Source of the DNA: Homarus americanus
Taxonomy: Eukaryota > Arthropoda > Malacostraca > Decapoda > Nephropidae
NCBI RefSeq assembly: GCF_018991925.1
Contig: NW_024727654.1
Location: 366,501-430,500, forward strand
Direction: 5' to 3'
DNA length: 64,000 nucleotides
The translations under genes were made by a program, and so were the position numbers. Below, one piece after another: positions 23,355 through 42,118 of this stretch (its first letter is position 1; the number at the start of each line of letters is the position of its first letter). Below the pieces are notes generated by a model, which was not told the origin of the DNA, did no database searches, and saw nothing but the letters and a program-made list of their open reading frames with translations.

Positions 23355-24462
23355 GGGGGAAGGGTAGTGGGGATGGTCATGGGTGGTGGGGATGGTCATG
23401 GGTAGTGGGGATGGTCATGGGTAGTGGGGATGGTCATGGGTTGTTGGGATGGTCATGGGTGGTGGGTATGGTCATGGGTGGTGGGGATGGTCATGGGTGG
23501 TGGGGGATGGTCATGGGTAGTGGGGGATGGTCATGGGTGGTGGGGATGGTCATGGGTGGTGGGGATGGTCATGGGTGGTGGGGATGGTCATGGGTAGGGA
23601 TGGTCGGTGGTGGGGATGGTCATGGGTGGTGGGGATGATCATGGGTGGTGGGGATGATCATGGGTGGTGGGGATGATCATGGGTGGTGGGATAGGGGTGG
23701 TGGGGATGGTCATGGGTAGTGGGGATGGTCATGGGTGGTGGGGTGGGTGGGGATGGTCATGGTGGTGGGGATGGTGGTGGTGGGGATGGTCATGGGTGGT
23801 GGGGATGGTGGGGTAGTGGGGATGGTCATGGGGTCATGGGTGGTGGGGATGGTGGGTGGTGGGGATGGGTGGTGGGGATGGTCATGGGTGGTGGGGGATG
23901 GTCATGGGTGGTGGGGATGGTCATGGGTGGTGGGGGATGGTCATGGGTGGTGGAAGGTCATGGTGGTGGGGATGGTCATGGGTGGTGGGGATGGTCATGG
24001 TGGTGGGGATGGTCATGGGTGGGGATGATCATGGTGGTGGGGATGGTCATGGGTGGTGGGGGATGGTCATGGGTAGTGGGGATGGTCATGGGTGGTGGGG
24101 ATGGTCATGGGGATGGTCATGGGTGGGGATGGTCATGGGTGGTGGGGATGGTCATGGGGTGGGGGATGGTCATGGGTAGTGGGGATGGTCATGGGTGGTA
24201 TGGTCATGGGTGGTGGGGATGGCTGCGGTGGTGGGGAAGGTCATGGGTGGGGGATGGTCATGGGTGGTGGGGATGGTCATGGGTGGTGGGGGGATGGGTG
24301 GTGGGGATGGTCATGGGGTGTGGGGATGGTCATGGGTGGGGGATGGTCATGGGTGGTGGGGATGGTCATGGGTGGTGGGGATGGTCATGGGTGGTGGGGA
24401 TGGTCATGGGTGGTGGGGATGGTCATGGGTGGTGGCCCTGGTGGGGATGGTTATGGGTAGCC
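23355..24462 (+). repeat. 19-bp minisatellite, about 1.1 kb
   Basis: Tandem units of GGGGATGGTCATGGGTGGT with G/A and indel variants. All long Gly/Trp/Met/Val/His frames across it follow from the repeat and are not genes. Because the unit is not a multiple of three, each unit shifts frame. Confidence 0.97.
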
Positions 24463-24765
24463 GTTTAGAGAAAACTAACAACCATGACGCGCACATACTG
24501 TATAGGTTCACACAAAGATTCCAGACGGTCACTGATATTGTTGTGGCTGTGTTCGTCTTGTGTGGGTTGAGGATAATGTCAGGTAGTAAATTTAGGTGTG
24601 TACAATAGAAGACGGTTTTATTCAGCTTCAGGGGGCGGGGTCGTTAACGAGGCCATTCAGTAAGATGACACTTATTAAGGATCGGTATCTCTTTGTCTTG
24701 GGCTTATACTGATCTACACTCACGATCTTCTAAAAAACAAACCGCGTACAAATGTTCTTAGACAT

Positions 24766-24850
24766 TTGTGGGCAACCTGCGGCCCACGACCCATGTGCGG
24801 CCCACCAGGCTTCTGAGTGCGGTCCACTCGACATGTTTTACCGTCGTCCA
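24766..24850 (+). mobile_element. Possible hAT-type element end
   Basis: GTGGGCAACCTGCGGCCCAC followed by CATGTGCGGCCCACCAGG resembles the GGCCAACCTGCGGCCC-type ends I recall from non-autonomous hAT elements. I found no matching right end. Confidence 0.3.
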
Positions 24851-25434
24851 CACACAAGGAAGAATCATACAAGCGGGAATGACGAGCATTTATTGACTTT
24901 ATGGCAATTATTAATTATTTCTGTAATTTGGTGGGATTTATACAAACATTTTATATTAATTTTTCGACAATTCATTGATACTTTAAATTTATTTCACTTA
25001 TTTCCCAAATATATTTACTTTCACACATAAAATAGGCCTATTTAATTTTTGATATAGCAATACCTCATGATCAACTCGAGTGTTCTACTGGTGGTGGTTG
25101 TGTGTACCTGTGATGTATTGTGAGGTAACCGTAATATACTGTACAACCCCCCCCCCCCACTTCCCTAATTAGTCTCCTGGTGTTGCATAATATGGGGACG
25201 TAAGGTATACCATGACTTCTTTCTTTCGCTCTTATTATTCAATGATGACAATTCTATTAATACATCAACAATATCTATAACTCACTATGAAACATTCAGC
25301 TTGTGTTAAATGTCATTATGAATATTGGTATGGTAATGGTTGGTGGTACGTATGGCAAACAAATTTAAATCTAGTGGCTCCCTCATTGGCCCAGGTCGCT
25401 CGCTCATCACTTCACCGCCAAATTTGCAACCAGA

Positions 25435-25913
25435 TTTTTTTTTTACAGATTGCCCTCGAGGGGGCTAGTTTATTGGGCACCCCCTTACATCCTGTGCAAG
25501 GTGATGCGCAGAAGCGTTTACAGTGCCCAACAGGGAAGCATGCGGAGTTCATGCTTGCCTTTATGACTCATGCATTAAGGGCGTAAAGGCCTGGAGGGTC
25601 ATGGGTTTTGTCAGCAAGTTACATAAAGTGACAGAATGATGAGTGTGGGGGGGGAAAATTCCCGGTACAATTTATCTGTTTATGGCAAAGTGTGGCAGGT
25701 CCCTAATAATGTCAAGTGCCAGGCCTGTCACTAGGAGGAGGGATATCTGGTCAGGGAGGGAAGAGGTGTTGGTAACGGCTGGGGACCTGTAGGAGGAGGT
25801 CATAGGGCAAGTGAGGATGTGGTGAAAGAGGGTGTGAGAGTCGGGTTGGCCACAAAGTTTACAAACAGTGCGGCCAGGCTCAGGGTTGCCAATGTACTAG
25901 GCGTGGCGAAGTA
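25435..25913 (-). pseudogene. LINE 3' end: zinc-knuckle C-terminus, 3' UTR and poly(A)
   Basis: The minus strand reads GNPEPGRTVCKLCGQPDSHTLFHHILTC and on to DLPHFAINR then stop near 25670. This is the C-x2-C...H...C knuckle found at the end of many RNase H-bearing LINE polyproteins. The 3' UTR follows, with AATAAA (in GTGCCCAATAAACTAG) and an A10 tail (25444-25435). Stops upstream show it is dead. The 3' UTR matches 14328-14528, and the protein tail resembles 47590-48445. Confidence 0.8.
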
Positions 25914-25999
25914 CAGTGGGGTGTGGAGGAGGTGATATGGTGTGGTGGGGCAGGTACAGTAGGGGTGGAGGGAGGTATGTAGGCATTGACAACATTGAG

Positions 26000-26748
26000 G
26001 GACACACCTTTTAGTGTAATTGTGATGGTGTGTGCGTCGACATGTCGGTGGGGTACAGGTAGCCGGGGATGGTGTCCTCAGGTCCAGGTAGCCCTGGTGG
26101 AGACAACTCAGACACAGGAGCGGGCGCGGCTTGCGGTGGGTGGAGGACAGGTTGAGGCACCAAGTGTCGTGAAGATGGGGCAGGGCTTCGCTCGGGGGCA
26201 GCAGGACACAGCAGGGCAGGCCCGGTAGGCACTACACCAGTAGTGAAGGACGCAGGCGGTGGAGTAGGCCGTGAGCAGGGGGGGCTCACAGGGGGACCAA
26301 CAGCTTGTGTCAAACCAGCAGAGAGGAGTGAGTGGGTGGCAGGAGTAGGTGGGAGATGGTGGTACAGAGTGTAGCGAAGAGTTTTTCAATACGGTTGGTA
26401 AATTCTTGGAAGAGGGATATGATCTGTGTCGTGTCACCGGAGGGGGGTTGTGGGAAGGCACCGGTGGGAGCACAAAGCCTGACAGCGTCAGAATAGAGAC
26501 GGAGAGGAGGCCCAGTAGTAGTTGATTTAGGAGACGGCCGGGACTGCTGTGTTGTAGCTAGGAGAGGCCAGGCAGAGGCAGGTGTTGTTGAAGAAGGCGT
26601 TGCTGGAGACAGAGGGTACACAGGGGTGCAACCGTTCCGTAACCGACGAGTCTGCCTCTGACCTGGTGATCCTCAAATTAATACAGTCCGTCCTTTCGCG
26701 TATAGATACACTGTGTGATAACGTGTTTATTGGTTCGAAAGGACTCAA
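26000..26748 (-). pseudogene. Possible LINE ORF1-like remnant, Pro-rich
   Basis: Three overlapping minus-strand frames (26748-26527, 26621-26310, 26313-26011) are Pro/Thr/Ser-rich. One contains TTQIISLFQEFTNRIEKLFATLCTTISHL, which could form an amphipathic helix. They end just before the knuckle-bearing LINE tail. The likeliest reading is a decayed ORF1 fused to the 3' end of ORF2 by an internal deletion. No domain is recognised with certainty. Confidence 0.35.
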
Positions 26749-27126
26749 ACTATACCATCAGGATATAATAACTTGTCTCAACCTTGAAAGACAAAATTAA
26801 GGAACGAGATACAACATCATGTTCATCATTAAAAGGAATTTCAATATATTACTTAAAATCCCCCCCCCCAAAAAATAATAATACAAAAATAATAATAAAT
26901 AAATAAATAAATAAATAAAATAATAATAATAATAACCTAGCCTGTTGTTTATACCGACACATCTAGAATATAGTGAGCAACGAGGGAGTAAATGGGAGAG
27001 GAGTTACAACGTTTGTATATTGTTAGTAAACCGATAATGTCACTCTCCTCTTATCACCTATTCCTTGATAACTTAATTTAAGGATTAAAACACCAACACG
27101 AGTCGTAGCTTTAAACTACCAAAGGA

Positions 27127-27130
<4 letters not shown>

Positions 27131-27190
<60 letters not shown>
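27131..27190. repeat. (TG)n microsatellite
   Basis: TG run ending in GCGCGCG. Confidence 0.97.
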
Positions 27191-29700
27191 CAGTTTAATA
27201 ATTTCATTAACTAATACTGTGTTAGCCTCCTAAGATTGTATTTACCGTTGTTGTGAAATTATAGAGAATATGATTTTTTTACACACGGATTCTTATTTCT
27301 CGTTCACCTTCTCACTGGGCTTGCTGTTGTGGCGTCTCTCATTGGTTAGCGATTCAGCCAATCATATACCTCTATCGTAAAGAATTACCTGTTGGCCGTG
27401 TATGGGCTAACAGAACCACTACAGTAATGGAGGAACAATATATAACAGATGACCTAACCTGGGCGGGCTCACTAACTCAAAAAAAAAAAAAATATTAATA
27501 ATATTAATAATAATAATGTGATTACCCTCCCAGCTATATCAGCCAGGAAGAAGTAATTGAACCACCTCCTGCCTCAACATACACATTTCTACATAAAACA
27601 TTACTAGAGGAATAAAGATGAGAGTGACCAACCAGCTCCACTAAGAACCTGGCAGGCCTCTCCATACAGTGTACCTTTAGACTAACACAACTAACACTTA
27701 ACTAACACCTCAAAAAAAAGTGACTACCCTCCCAGTTACACAAGGACCTGGGCGGGCTCACTAACTCCAACAATAACAAATAATAATAATAAGCAGCATT
27801 ATATAAATAAACCAATATTAATACAAAGGTCTGACGACCCAAGGGAGTAGAACAAAGACAAAACACCAATAAGAAAGATGAAGCGATCTGGTTGAGCCCA
27901 GATTCTTTCTACTCCTACTGTATTTCAGTTTCACCACTTTTCCTTCAACTCCTAATAATCTTCTTTCACCTCTTAACTAAAGACTTCGTATCGTAGACCT
28001 AAATTAGACGAGATAATGACCTGTGAGGTTAGGTTAGGTTCGGTTCAACTGTTAGGTTTAATTGGTTACGTCTTGGGCGTTCGAAAGGATTTTATCACTT
28101 AAGTCACATAATGTCTACCCAGCCGTGTCCGTTTTGGTATACCTTTCCACCTTTGGTCACTCGTCTACTGCTATAAAGATTGTTAACTATATATCCGGTA
28201 CAATGGAGGGTTACAGCCTACAATTTCAAACAGGGGGATTTCCAACATTAAATAAATAGAGAGATATTCATTAAAATTAACCAATGAGTTAATTTTATCT
28301 AGGATTCTTTTTTTTTCATAAACAGTAGACCGACAATGTTAAATGATCACCCCGGCCACAACAAGACGAGGGACGATCGACGAAGAAGCGAGAGGCGTTA
28401 CAGAGGTCAACAAAGGTGAGGTGAGGGGGGAGGAGTTTGGCGTTCAAACAGGCCACTCAACTCATACTCTATCTCTACCCAAGGTCTACCCATCCTCATC
28501 CATCCATCTATCCACCACCGTGATTAATGGTGACCCTGCAGCTCTCACATCCATCATCCAAGTTATCCCCCAAAAAGTTGTCTGGTTGAAATATTAATTA
28601 TTCTACCTCAACAGACTACGGCTCACGTCACCTATAGTAGTTAAGTAAGGTAAATATACATGTGTTTTACTCCTTCTCCTTCCTCTTACCCCTCTTCCTC
28701 CTTCCCCTCTTCCTCTTCCCCCTCTTCCTCCTTCCTCAGTCATTAACAGTATCGCAGTCATTCATACAACATCATTAATAAGCCGTGACGAGTGTTCCTG
28801 AAATTCACTATGTAATTATATTTTTTACTGAATTTATTAAGTTGGAGGTTTTTTTTCCTCTTATTAGTTTTCATGTCAGGAATATGAATTAGATTTCTTT
28901 TCTTCTTCATAAAGTTGCCCCCTTTTTTTTTTTGGTGGTGGATCAAGGAGAAAATATCCACCCTTTTGATGGGTTTAAAGTATCCGTCATTTCTCACATA
29001 CGGACTACATGTTAAAATATCTGTTAACAAATGTCCAAAGTAGGCCTATAATTTAGCCACTTTTCTCTACCGTCCAAAACCTAACCTAACCTAACCTGGG
29101 TATTCCTTTGGATAAAATGGCCACGACCGACATGTACACATTACTATCGGACACATAAACATCAAGTCAACGATATGTTAATGAGTCCAGACACACGGTA
29201 AAAACTGTTGAACACAAACAGGAAGAGAAGAGAAAATACATTGTAAATAAATATTCTCCACGGGTCAAGGTGGAGCTAGTGGGCGGAGGTCTAGTACTAC
29301 CTGGAACCTGGTTAAATACCTGGCGGCGCTCGTGTATATCAGTGCTCTTGTTCGTCCAGGGAATAGATTTTTTGTTCTCTTGGCGAAACCGAGAGATTGA
29401 ATGGAGGAAGGGTGAGGGGGAGTCGGAGGGAGGGTAGGAGGGGTGGGGGAATGAAGACTTTTTTTTGTAGGGAAAGAAGGGGTGAAAGAAGATTAGAGGT
29501 GGGGGAAGGAAGTTATAGTTCGGAAACTGAAGAAATTTAGGAGGAGGTAAGAGAGGGCGGGCTGACCGCCTAGCTAAGCTAATAGTGTTAGGGTTGTGTC
29601 ATGGGTTAGTTATTGTCTGTCGGTACAGGCACTAGACATCATACCCTATCCCATACATGGGTGTTTTAAGGGCCTTATTTCATATTCCGCCGACCCTACT
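27191..29700. other. Intergenic, no gene seen
   Basis: AT-rich, with a short direct repeat (CTGGGCGGGCTCACTAACTC near 27459 and 27749), CCTAA/TTAGG bits (28027-28041, 29080-29098) and a CTTCC-rich tract (28672-28735). The longest frames lack recognisable content. Confidence 0.5.
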
Positions 29701-29726
29701 GGTGGATGCTGGTCTATGGAGGTTGT

Positions 29727-30535
29727 CTATTGCCTGGCCGTGTAGATCGGGGATGGTAATGGACCTTTTGAGATTTTGTAACTTTTTGGGAACCATGTAT
29801 GGTTGTTGTCGTTATCTGGTGGGAGTCTTTGAAGGAGTTCTTGCTCTGATCGTTCTATCTTTTGCCAGATTCTGCTGGCCAGGGTGTGCAGCTGCTGGTT
29901 GATGGGTTTTATTCTCAGGTCTTTATGTATCTCGGCTGTGGTTCTGGTGAAGGGATATCTTTCACCTGTGACGAATCTTAGGGCTTCATTTTGGACCACC
30001 TGTAATTTGAGTGGTACTCATAGTATGAAGAGGTACTGCTGGGTAAGTTAATGTCGGTGTGATAAATGATGTCACCAGGCGGAGTTTTATTTTCTCAGGA
30101 AGCGCTTTAAAGCGGTATAGTTTTCTCAGCTCTCTTCTTGCCTTTTCCTTCCTGGTGTGGACATGATGGGAGTAGCCTGTCGTGGATATATGCAGGCCCA
30201 GGAGGGTGCCTCTGCTTTTGTATTCTATCTGGGCATTATTGGTTACTAATGGATGGGTTTTCCTTCTGCATAAGGGTATCACTGTGAATTTAGGGAGACT
30301 GGTTTGGATTTTCCATTGTTTTTCGTAATTATTTACCCTTTCTAATTCCCGCCTGGTGTTGTCGACCTGTAACACTCGCGATTTTCCTTGATGTGTTGTT
30401 ACTTGAGTGATGTCATCTGCATACATTATATCTTCGTTACCTATTCTAGTGGGAGGCGGGGTGTCACTAGTGTAGATAATCTATAGGGTGGGGGAGAGGA
30501 CGCTCCCTGGTACAAGCAGTGGGTATGGTGAGGGA
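29727..30535 (-). pseudogene. LINE reverse transcriptase fragment, Jockey-like
   Basis: The minus strand reads PGSVLSPTL then a TAG, IIYTSDTPPP, then MYADDITQVTTHQGKSRVLQ...LPKFTVIPLCRRKTHPL, LYRFKALPEKIKLRLVTSFI, and after a frame break VVQNEALRFVTGERYPFTRT...INQQLHTLASRIWQKIERSE. Motifs B, C (YADD), D and the thumb region are visible. A stop in motif B, the loss of the Gln before GSVLSP and the frameshift near 30000 show it is inactive. Clade placement is by resemblance only. Confidence 0.8.
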
Positions 30536-31018
30536 GAGAGCGAAGAGGGGGGAGGGGTTGGGAGAGGTAGTGGGCAGGTGGGTAATTGAAGGGAAGGGGA
30601 GATGAGATGGGCAAGGCAGATGGGCATGTCGGATATCAGTACGTGTGCTTATTGAGGTGTGGCTGGAGGGTACAGTTAGGGGCAAAGGAAAAACGGAAGG
30701 TCAAGGTAGGTTTGAGGAAAGAAAGAGACAGGAGGGCATAAGAGAGGTAGACGGCAGGTGGATATCAAGAGGGAGGCGGCCACTTCCTCGCGGGCAAGCA
30801 GTCGGCAGTAGCACGTGCGTTTGTTGTGACGGGTCCATGTGGTGGCGGCAGGTCATTTTTTGCCTGGGTGGGGGTGCGTGCGGGAGCAGGCAGCAGCAGG
30901 GTAGCCGCACCACTCTTATGACAGTGATGAGCGACACAAGGCCGGCGCAGGTTGTGTCTAGTGTCCGCCGCCGCGCCGCGCACCTTCCCCCTCACTGTCT
31001 CCGAAATTTTCTGACGAT

Positions 31019-31435
31019 CTTAGCATGGACATGATCACTTCCTGCAAACTCGTGCCTCCGCAGCCTCGCATGACCAGTAGCTCCTCGGGTGGCAGAGGCC
31101 ATCACTGTACACCACCATTGAATTACTTGTGCATTTGTTGAAAGCCGAAATCCAGGTGATCTTAGCGTGGATATGATCCGCGTGTTCTTGCCTCCACAGC
31201 CTGGTGTGACCAGTAACTCCTTGCTTGGCCCATCGATGTACCACACTGCTGAACAACCTGTGCTTTCGCTGAGAGTGGAAACCCGGGTCATCTAAAGGTG
31301 GTCATGATCACTACCGGCCTGCTCGTGCATTCACAGCCTTGCTTGAACATAACCCATTACACGCTATAGAGGCCACACGTACACTACGATTCCTGAATTG
31401 CTTGTCCATTCATTGGAGGCAGAAATATCTACCAG
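31019..31435. repeat. Three diverged ~135-bp tandem units
   Basis: Units start CTTAGCATGGACATGATC (31019), CTTAGCGTGGATATGATC (31161) and CTAAAGGTGGTCATGATC (31292). Each contains a GCCTCCRCAGCCT-like core and ends in a GAAANCCNGGTCAT-like stretch. They are strongly diverged, so this is an old array. The 99-codon minus frame across it is not convincing as a gene. Confidence 0.75.
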
Positions 31436-32114
31436 TTGTGCTTGGTTCTGCAGCAGTGCTTACTTAATTGTACTTAAATCAAAAGCAAATTACTGTAGTA
31501 GCTGTGGTTCTGCAACAGATAAGTGGTGCAAGAAGCGAGTCTTGCGGGATTCCCCTGCTAATAGATCACTGATGCTATGACCGGGGAAAAATACCTGCTG
31601 GTGACAGAGTGGGGAGTGAGTGTGGGCAGGTACTTTTTTGTGTGAAGCCGTCGGGGTAGTGCTGTACGGCTGTGGGTTAGTGCTGGTGCCCCACATACCC
31701 ACCTTGTGCCCTCCGCCGTCAAGAAAATTGCCTGTGAATAATGTGACGTATCAACCTTTTCCCCGGTTACACTGTGCAAAACATGAAGAAAATATTTGTG
31801 ATTCTGGCAGTCAATGTTATCACGGCTTGGTCAATAAACTGGCTGTAAGTATATATACCATATAAATATATACGTAGTCTATAAATATATATTTCAACTA
31901 TAGGGAATAATATACGAGGATGAGTTAATCAGAGGAGCCGGGTACCATGGAGCCCCTGAGGTCCTTTACTCAGTATCAAGGTAGGTAAAGCTTTTTCTCA
32001 TCTGTCTAACTCCTCGAGTCCACCGCCTAATATGGGAGGCACTGGTAGCATTTTATCGGAAATGTTGTTATTACAAATCCTGTACCTAGCTGCTTCGGGA
32101 CTAGCGTAAACAGG

Positions 32115-32626
32115 GTCCAACGAATTACCCAAAAGTACCCAAAAGTATATTAAATCAGGGTAACATTTTAACGAATAGCTGTTATACATACACAAAACAT
32201 GTCTAATAATATTTTTAGTGTAATTTTGTAAAAATAATTTGTAAGATGAAATAATATACAGCGAAAAACTTTCAGTATTGGCGAACGCTAAATTCCAAAG
32301 AGTTCGTGAACAAGGGAGATAACTCAGATCTATCGTGATGCACTTCGCTAACCTAACCTAACCTAACCTAACCTAACCTAACGAAAAGTAAATCCTACGG
32401 CTATGTTAAATACCCCAAAGTAACAGAAACATCGGTAATTATATCTCCATTTTGGATAGGTGACTCTTTGGAATTTTGCGTTTTTCGCTGTTTATTATTT
32501 CATTATTTTGACTACATATCAATGAAAACATTATTAATCAGGTTTTATTGATGTAAAACATATATTCGTTAAGATTTTACCCTGATTTAATATACTTTTG
32601 GGTACATTTGAGTAATTCGTTGGACC
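32115..32626. mobile_element. Inverted-repeat element (MITE-like, ~510 bp)
   Basis: GGTCCAACGAATTAC at the left is mirrored by GTAATTCGTTGGACC at the right. Similarity runs inward over ~180 bp (AGTATATTAAATCAGGGTAA; GAAATAATATACAGCGAAAA), with the centre holding six CCTAA units (32344-32383). There are no coding frames. Target duplication is unclear, although TAAACA occurs a few bases outside both ends. Confidence 0.75.
32344..32383. repeat. Interstitial (CCTAA)n telomere-type run
   Basis: Six to seven consecutive CCTAA units (TTAGG on the minus strand), inside the inverted-repeat element. Confidence 0.9.
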
Positions 32627-33473
32627 GGCATAAACACGATTTATTTTGGACAGCGGAGCTAGACACGCTGTCCTACGCTCCCTATAGTAGAGGATGTTCC
32701 TATCTTTCTCTCCACACACTTTGGTCATATATATATTTTTTTCAATCTTAAACAGCAACAAGAACAAGATAATGGGAAAATTATAAACGAGAGACACTAC
32801 CAAGAAGAGAGAGCATGAAGAAGAGTATTTTTTTTTCTCTAATCGACTAAAAAATTCTATTAAAAATATCCTATGATCTATTCTAAGCCATTTCCCAGTT
32901 TTATGATGTAACCCGAGTACACCCGAACTACACATCATTCTGTTAGTTATGTACAGCATCGTATTCATATAGAGTTTGTGAGGTAATTTCACTCATAAAA
33001 TGTGGCTGGAATTTTCTCTTTGCGGTAATGCTATAGTTTAACCCCCCCCCCCAACCAACCCCTCCCCACCCCCACCTTACCCCTACCTCCCACCCTGACC
33101 AAGAAAACAATATGTTTTAAATGCGTAATATAACCTAACCCTTCAAGGTGTAATGTTGCCTTGACGTCTCTTATTCGAGGTAATGCCAGACGATTTTAAT
33201 CATTCACTCAATGGAATAACCTCATCTAATCCAACCTAACTTAATCGAAGGCAAAATTTTAAACTTAAGGAAACTTGACCTATTGGTATTTAACACCGCT
33301 CGGATTTTTGTGGGGAAGTGTCTCAGGATTTTCTACTGTGTGTGATATTTCGTTACTGTGAAGATTAGAAAACAAGAGAGACGACAGAAACGAATGGTAG
33401 GAGGCGAAGAAGTAACAATAAAATAAAGAGAGAGACATTACTAACACACACACACAAATTGTAAAAGTAACGA

Positions 33474-33475
<2 letters not shown>

Positions 33476-33533
<58 letters not shown>
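33476..33533. repeat. (GA)n microsatellite
   Basis: 58 bases of GA. Confidence 0.97.
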
Positions 33534-33536
<3 letters not shown>

Positions 33537-35167
33537 CGAGAGGGTTATGTTTACTGTCGCGGTACACTGTCATCCGGCCTGTCATCTCAGTAGCACACAC
33601 CTGTAATCACGCCAACTATCCTCTAATTCCACGCGCTTCACACAACCGGCGTTTAAGCCCCGGAACATCAAAAGCTGGACTAAATTACACTCCTGGTACA
33701 TTACACTGAAAATACTCAAACACCTTTCCCATTGTTCTTCGTTAGTGTAGTGTAGTGTAGTATAGTGTAGTGTAGTGTGTGTGTGTGGGGGTCAACCATA
33801 TGGAAAAATATGTCATCACTTAAATATGAACACTCTTTATACACTGATTCACCTCTTAAATAGGGTAAATATTATCTCCTTTTTTTATATAAGTGGTGTT
33901 TTTGTGTACATTTTAATAAGTCTAACTTAATGGATGAAAATAGTCGTGGCGAATAGGTTGATGCACTGTTAGTTTACCTGAGAGACCAATTATTACCACG
34001 CCCTAGTAGTTGAGATGATCTACTAAGCCCCCGACTTAGCTATTAAGATTGGACGCGAAGCCTAAAGGTTAAGTCGGGGCCTATTAGGACTGGGGCCCAA
34101 ATGACCTGTGATTTTTATTTTTTACAAGACTGATTTGAGATCTACTGTGGGGCTACTGTTGACTTCTAGTGTTCAGTCGTCAATGTTAAATTAACAGAGC
34201 GAACACAACAGACTGACACACAAGGAGACAAAGTGGCCGGCACTGCATTCAATCGCTTTAACAGTTCACACTCCTCATTATAAAGTTTAGTCCTGGTACC
34301 CATTTACAGCTGGGTCAAGTTGTTAAATAAGGGTGTCCCCGGGCGCGAACAGCCACCATTGGGGGAGGCGAGCGATTCTTTTCATCTATTTTTGTTCCTT
34401 CATCTTGGTTACTTTCCACAGGCACCGGTTCAGTCATGTCAGCATTGTTATCCTTCACTTTGTAACTGGGTTTTTCTGGCTAAGTAAACTGTTTTAATAT
34501 CAACAGTTTGCACATAACTTTACAAACTACTCCCGAAGAGATGTAATCACAAATAAAAAGCAGTTTGGTGTGAACAGCCTCACTAACACACCTGCTCCTG
34601 TGAATAGCGTCAAAAAGATTAATAATAATACTTTCTGATTTGCATGGCTTTTACAGCTACAAGTGATGATGGTAATACAACACCACACTGAATATACTGT
34701 AGCGCATTTACATTACTAACAAGAGCCATCAGAACAAATAATCTCCCTCCTCCTGGGCCACACCTGAAGTTGAACACTGCTCCACCCAGCTTATCTCCCG
34801 CTACTGGATTTTAGAGACAAATGCTGTGTCACCGACGAACACGAAGTTAAGAAGATACGTGTTAATTAGCCAAGCGGATAAATATAATATGTGTTATTTT
34901 TTTTGGTCGTATTATTTCCTTTCTTTCTGCTTCAAAAATATTTATTCTGTCTAAAGCCGTGTCTGTCCACTATCCGCAGTCCCGGTCCACCACACCCTCT
35001 TCGGACGCCATACACAATTTTAACGATTTTGCTCTCACGTCCACCCACCTTATTTACCCTCCATCACCCAACCTTCCTTTTATATAGTCTTATTTAAATC
35101 ATCAAGACTGCGAAGATATTAACACCACCATTACTCGCTATATTTTTATCCCGATACTCGACTGGTA

Positions 35168-35168
<1 letters not shown>
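33534..35168. other. Intergenic, no gene seen
   Basis: Includes a TGTAG run (33744-33775), a short hairpin around 34027-34082 (CCCCCGACTTA / TAAGTCGGGG) and a SINE-core relic at 34295-34314 on the minus strand. Confidence 0.5.

Positions 35169-35258
<90 letters not shown>
35169..35258. repeat. (TA)n microsatellite
   Basis: 90 bases of TA. It forms the left flank of an inverted-repeat element. Confidence 0.97.
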
Positions 35259-35260
<2 letters not shown>

Positions 35261-35293
35261 TAAATCACTGTAGGTGCGCGTGATCCAGGTATG

Positions 35294-42110
<6,817 letters not shown>

Positions 42111-42118
42111 ATGAATCA

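Noticed and set aside
23333..24608. Several Gly/Trp/Met-rich frames of 97-249 codons
   Set aside because: Products of the 19-bp minisatellite in different frames; no independent coding signal.
26834..26945. C run and AAT-rich tract as a possible LINE tail
   Set aside because: No coding or 3' UTR similarity next to it; simple sequence only.
30645..31034. 129-codon plus frame in GC-rich sequence
   Set aside because: Overlapping open frames on both strands are expected from the GC-rich composition; no domain and no splice pattern I can support.
32534..32992. 152-codon minus frame
   Set aside because: AT-rich, partly inside the inverted-repeat element, with no conserved motif. Likely chance.
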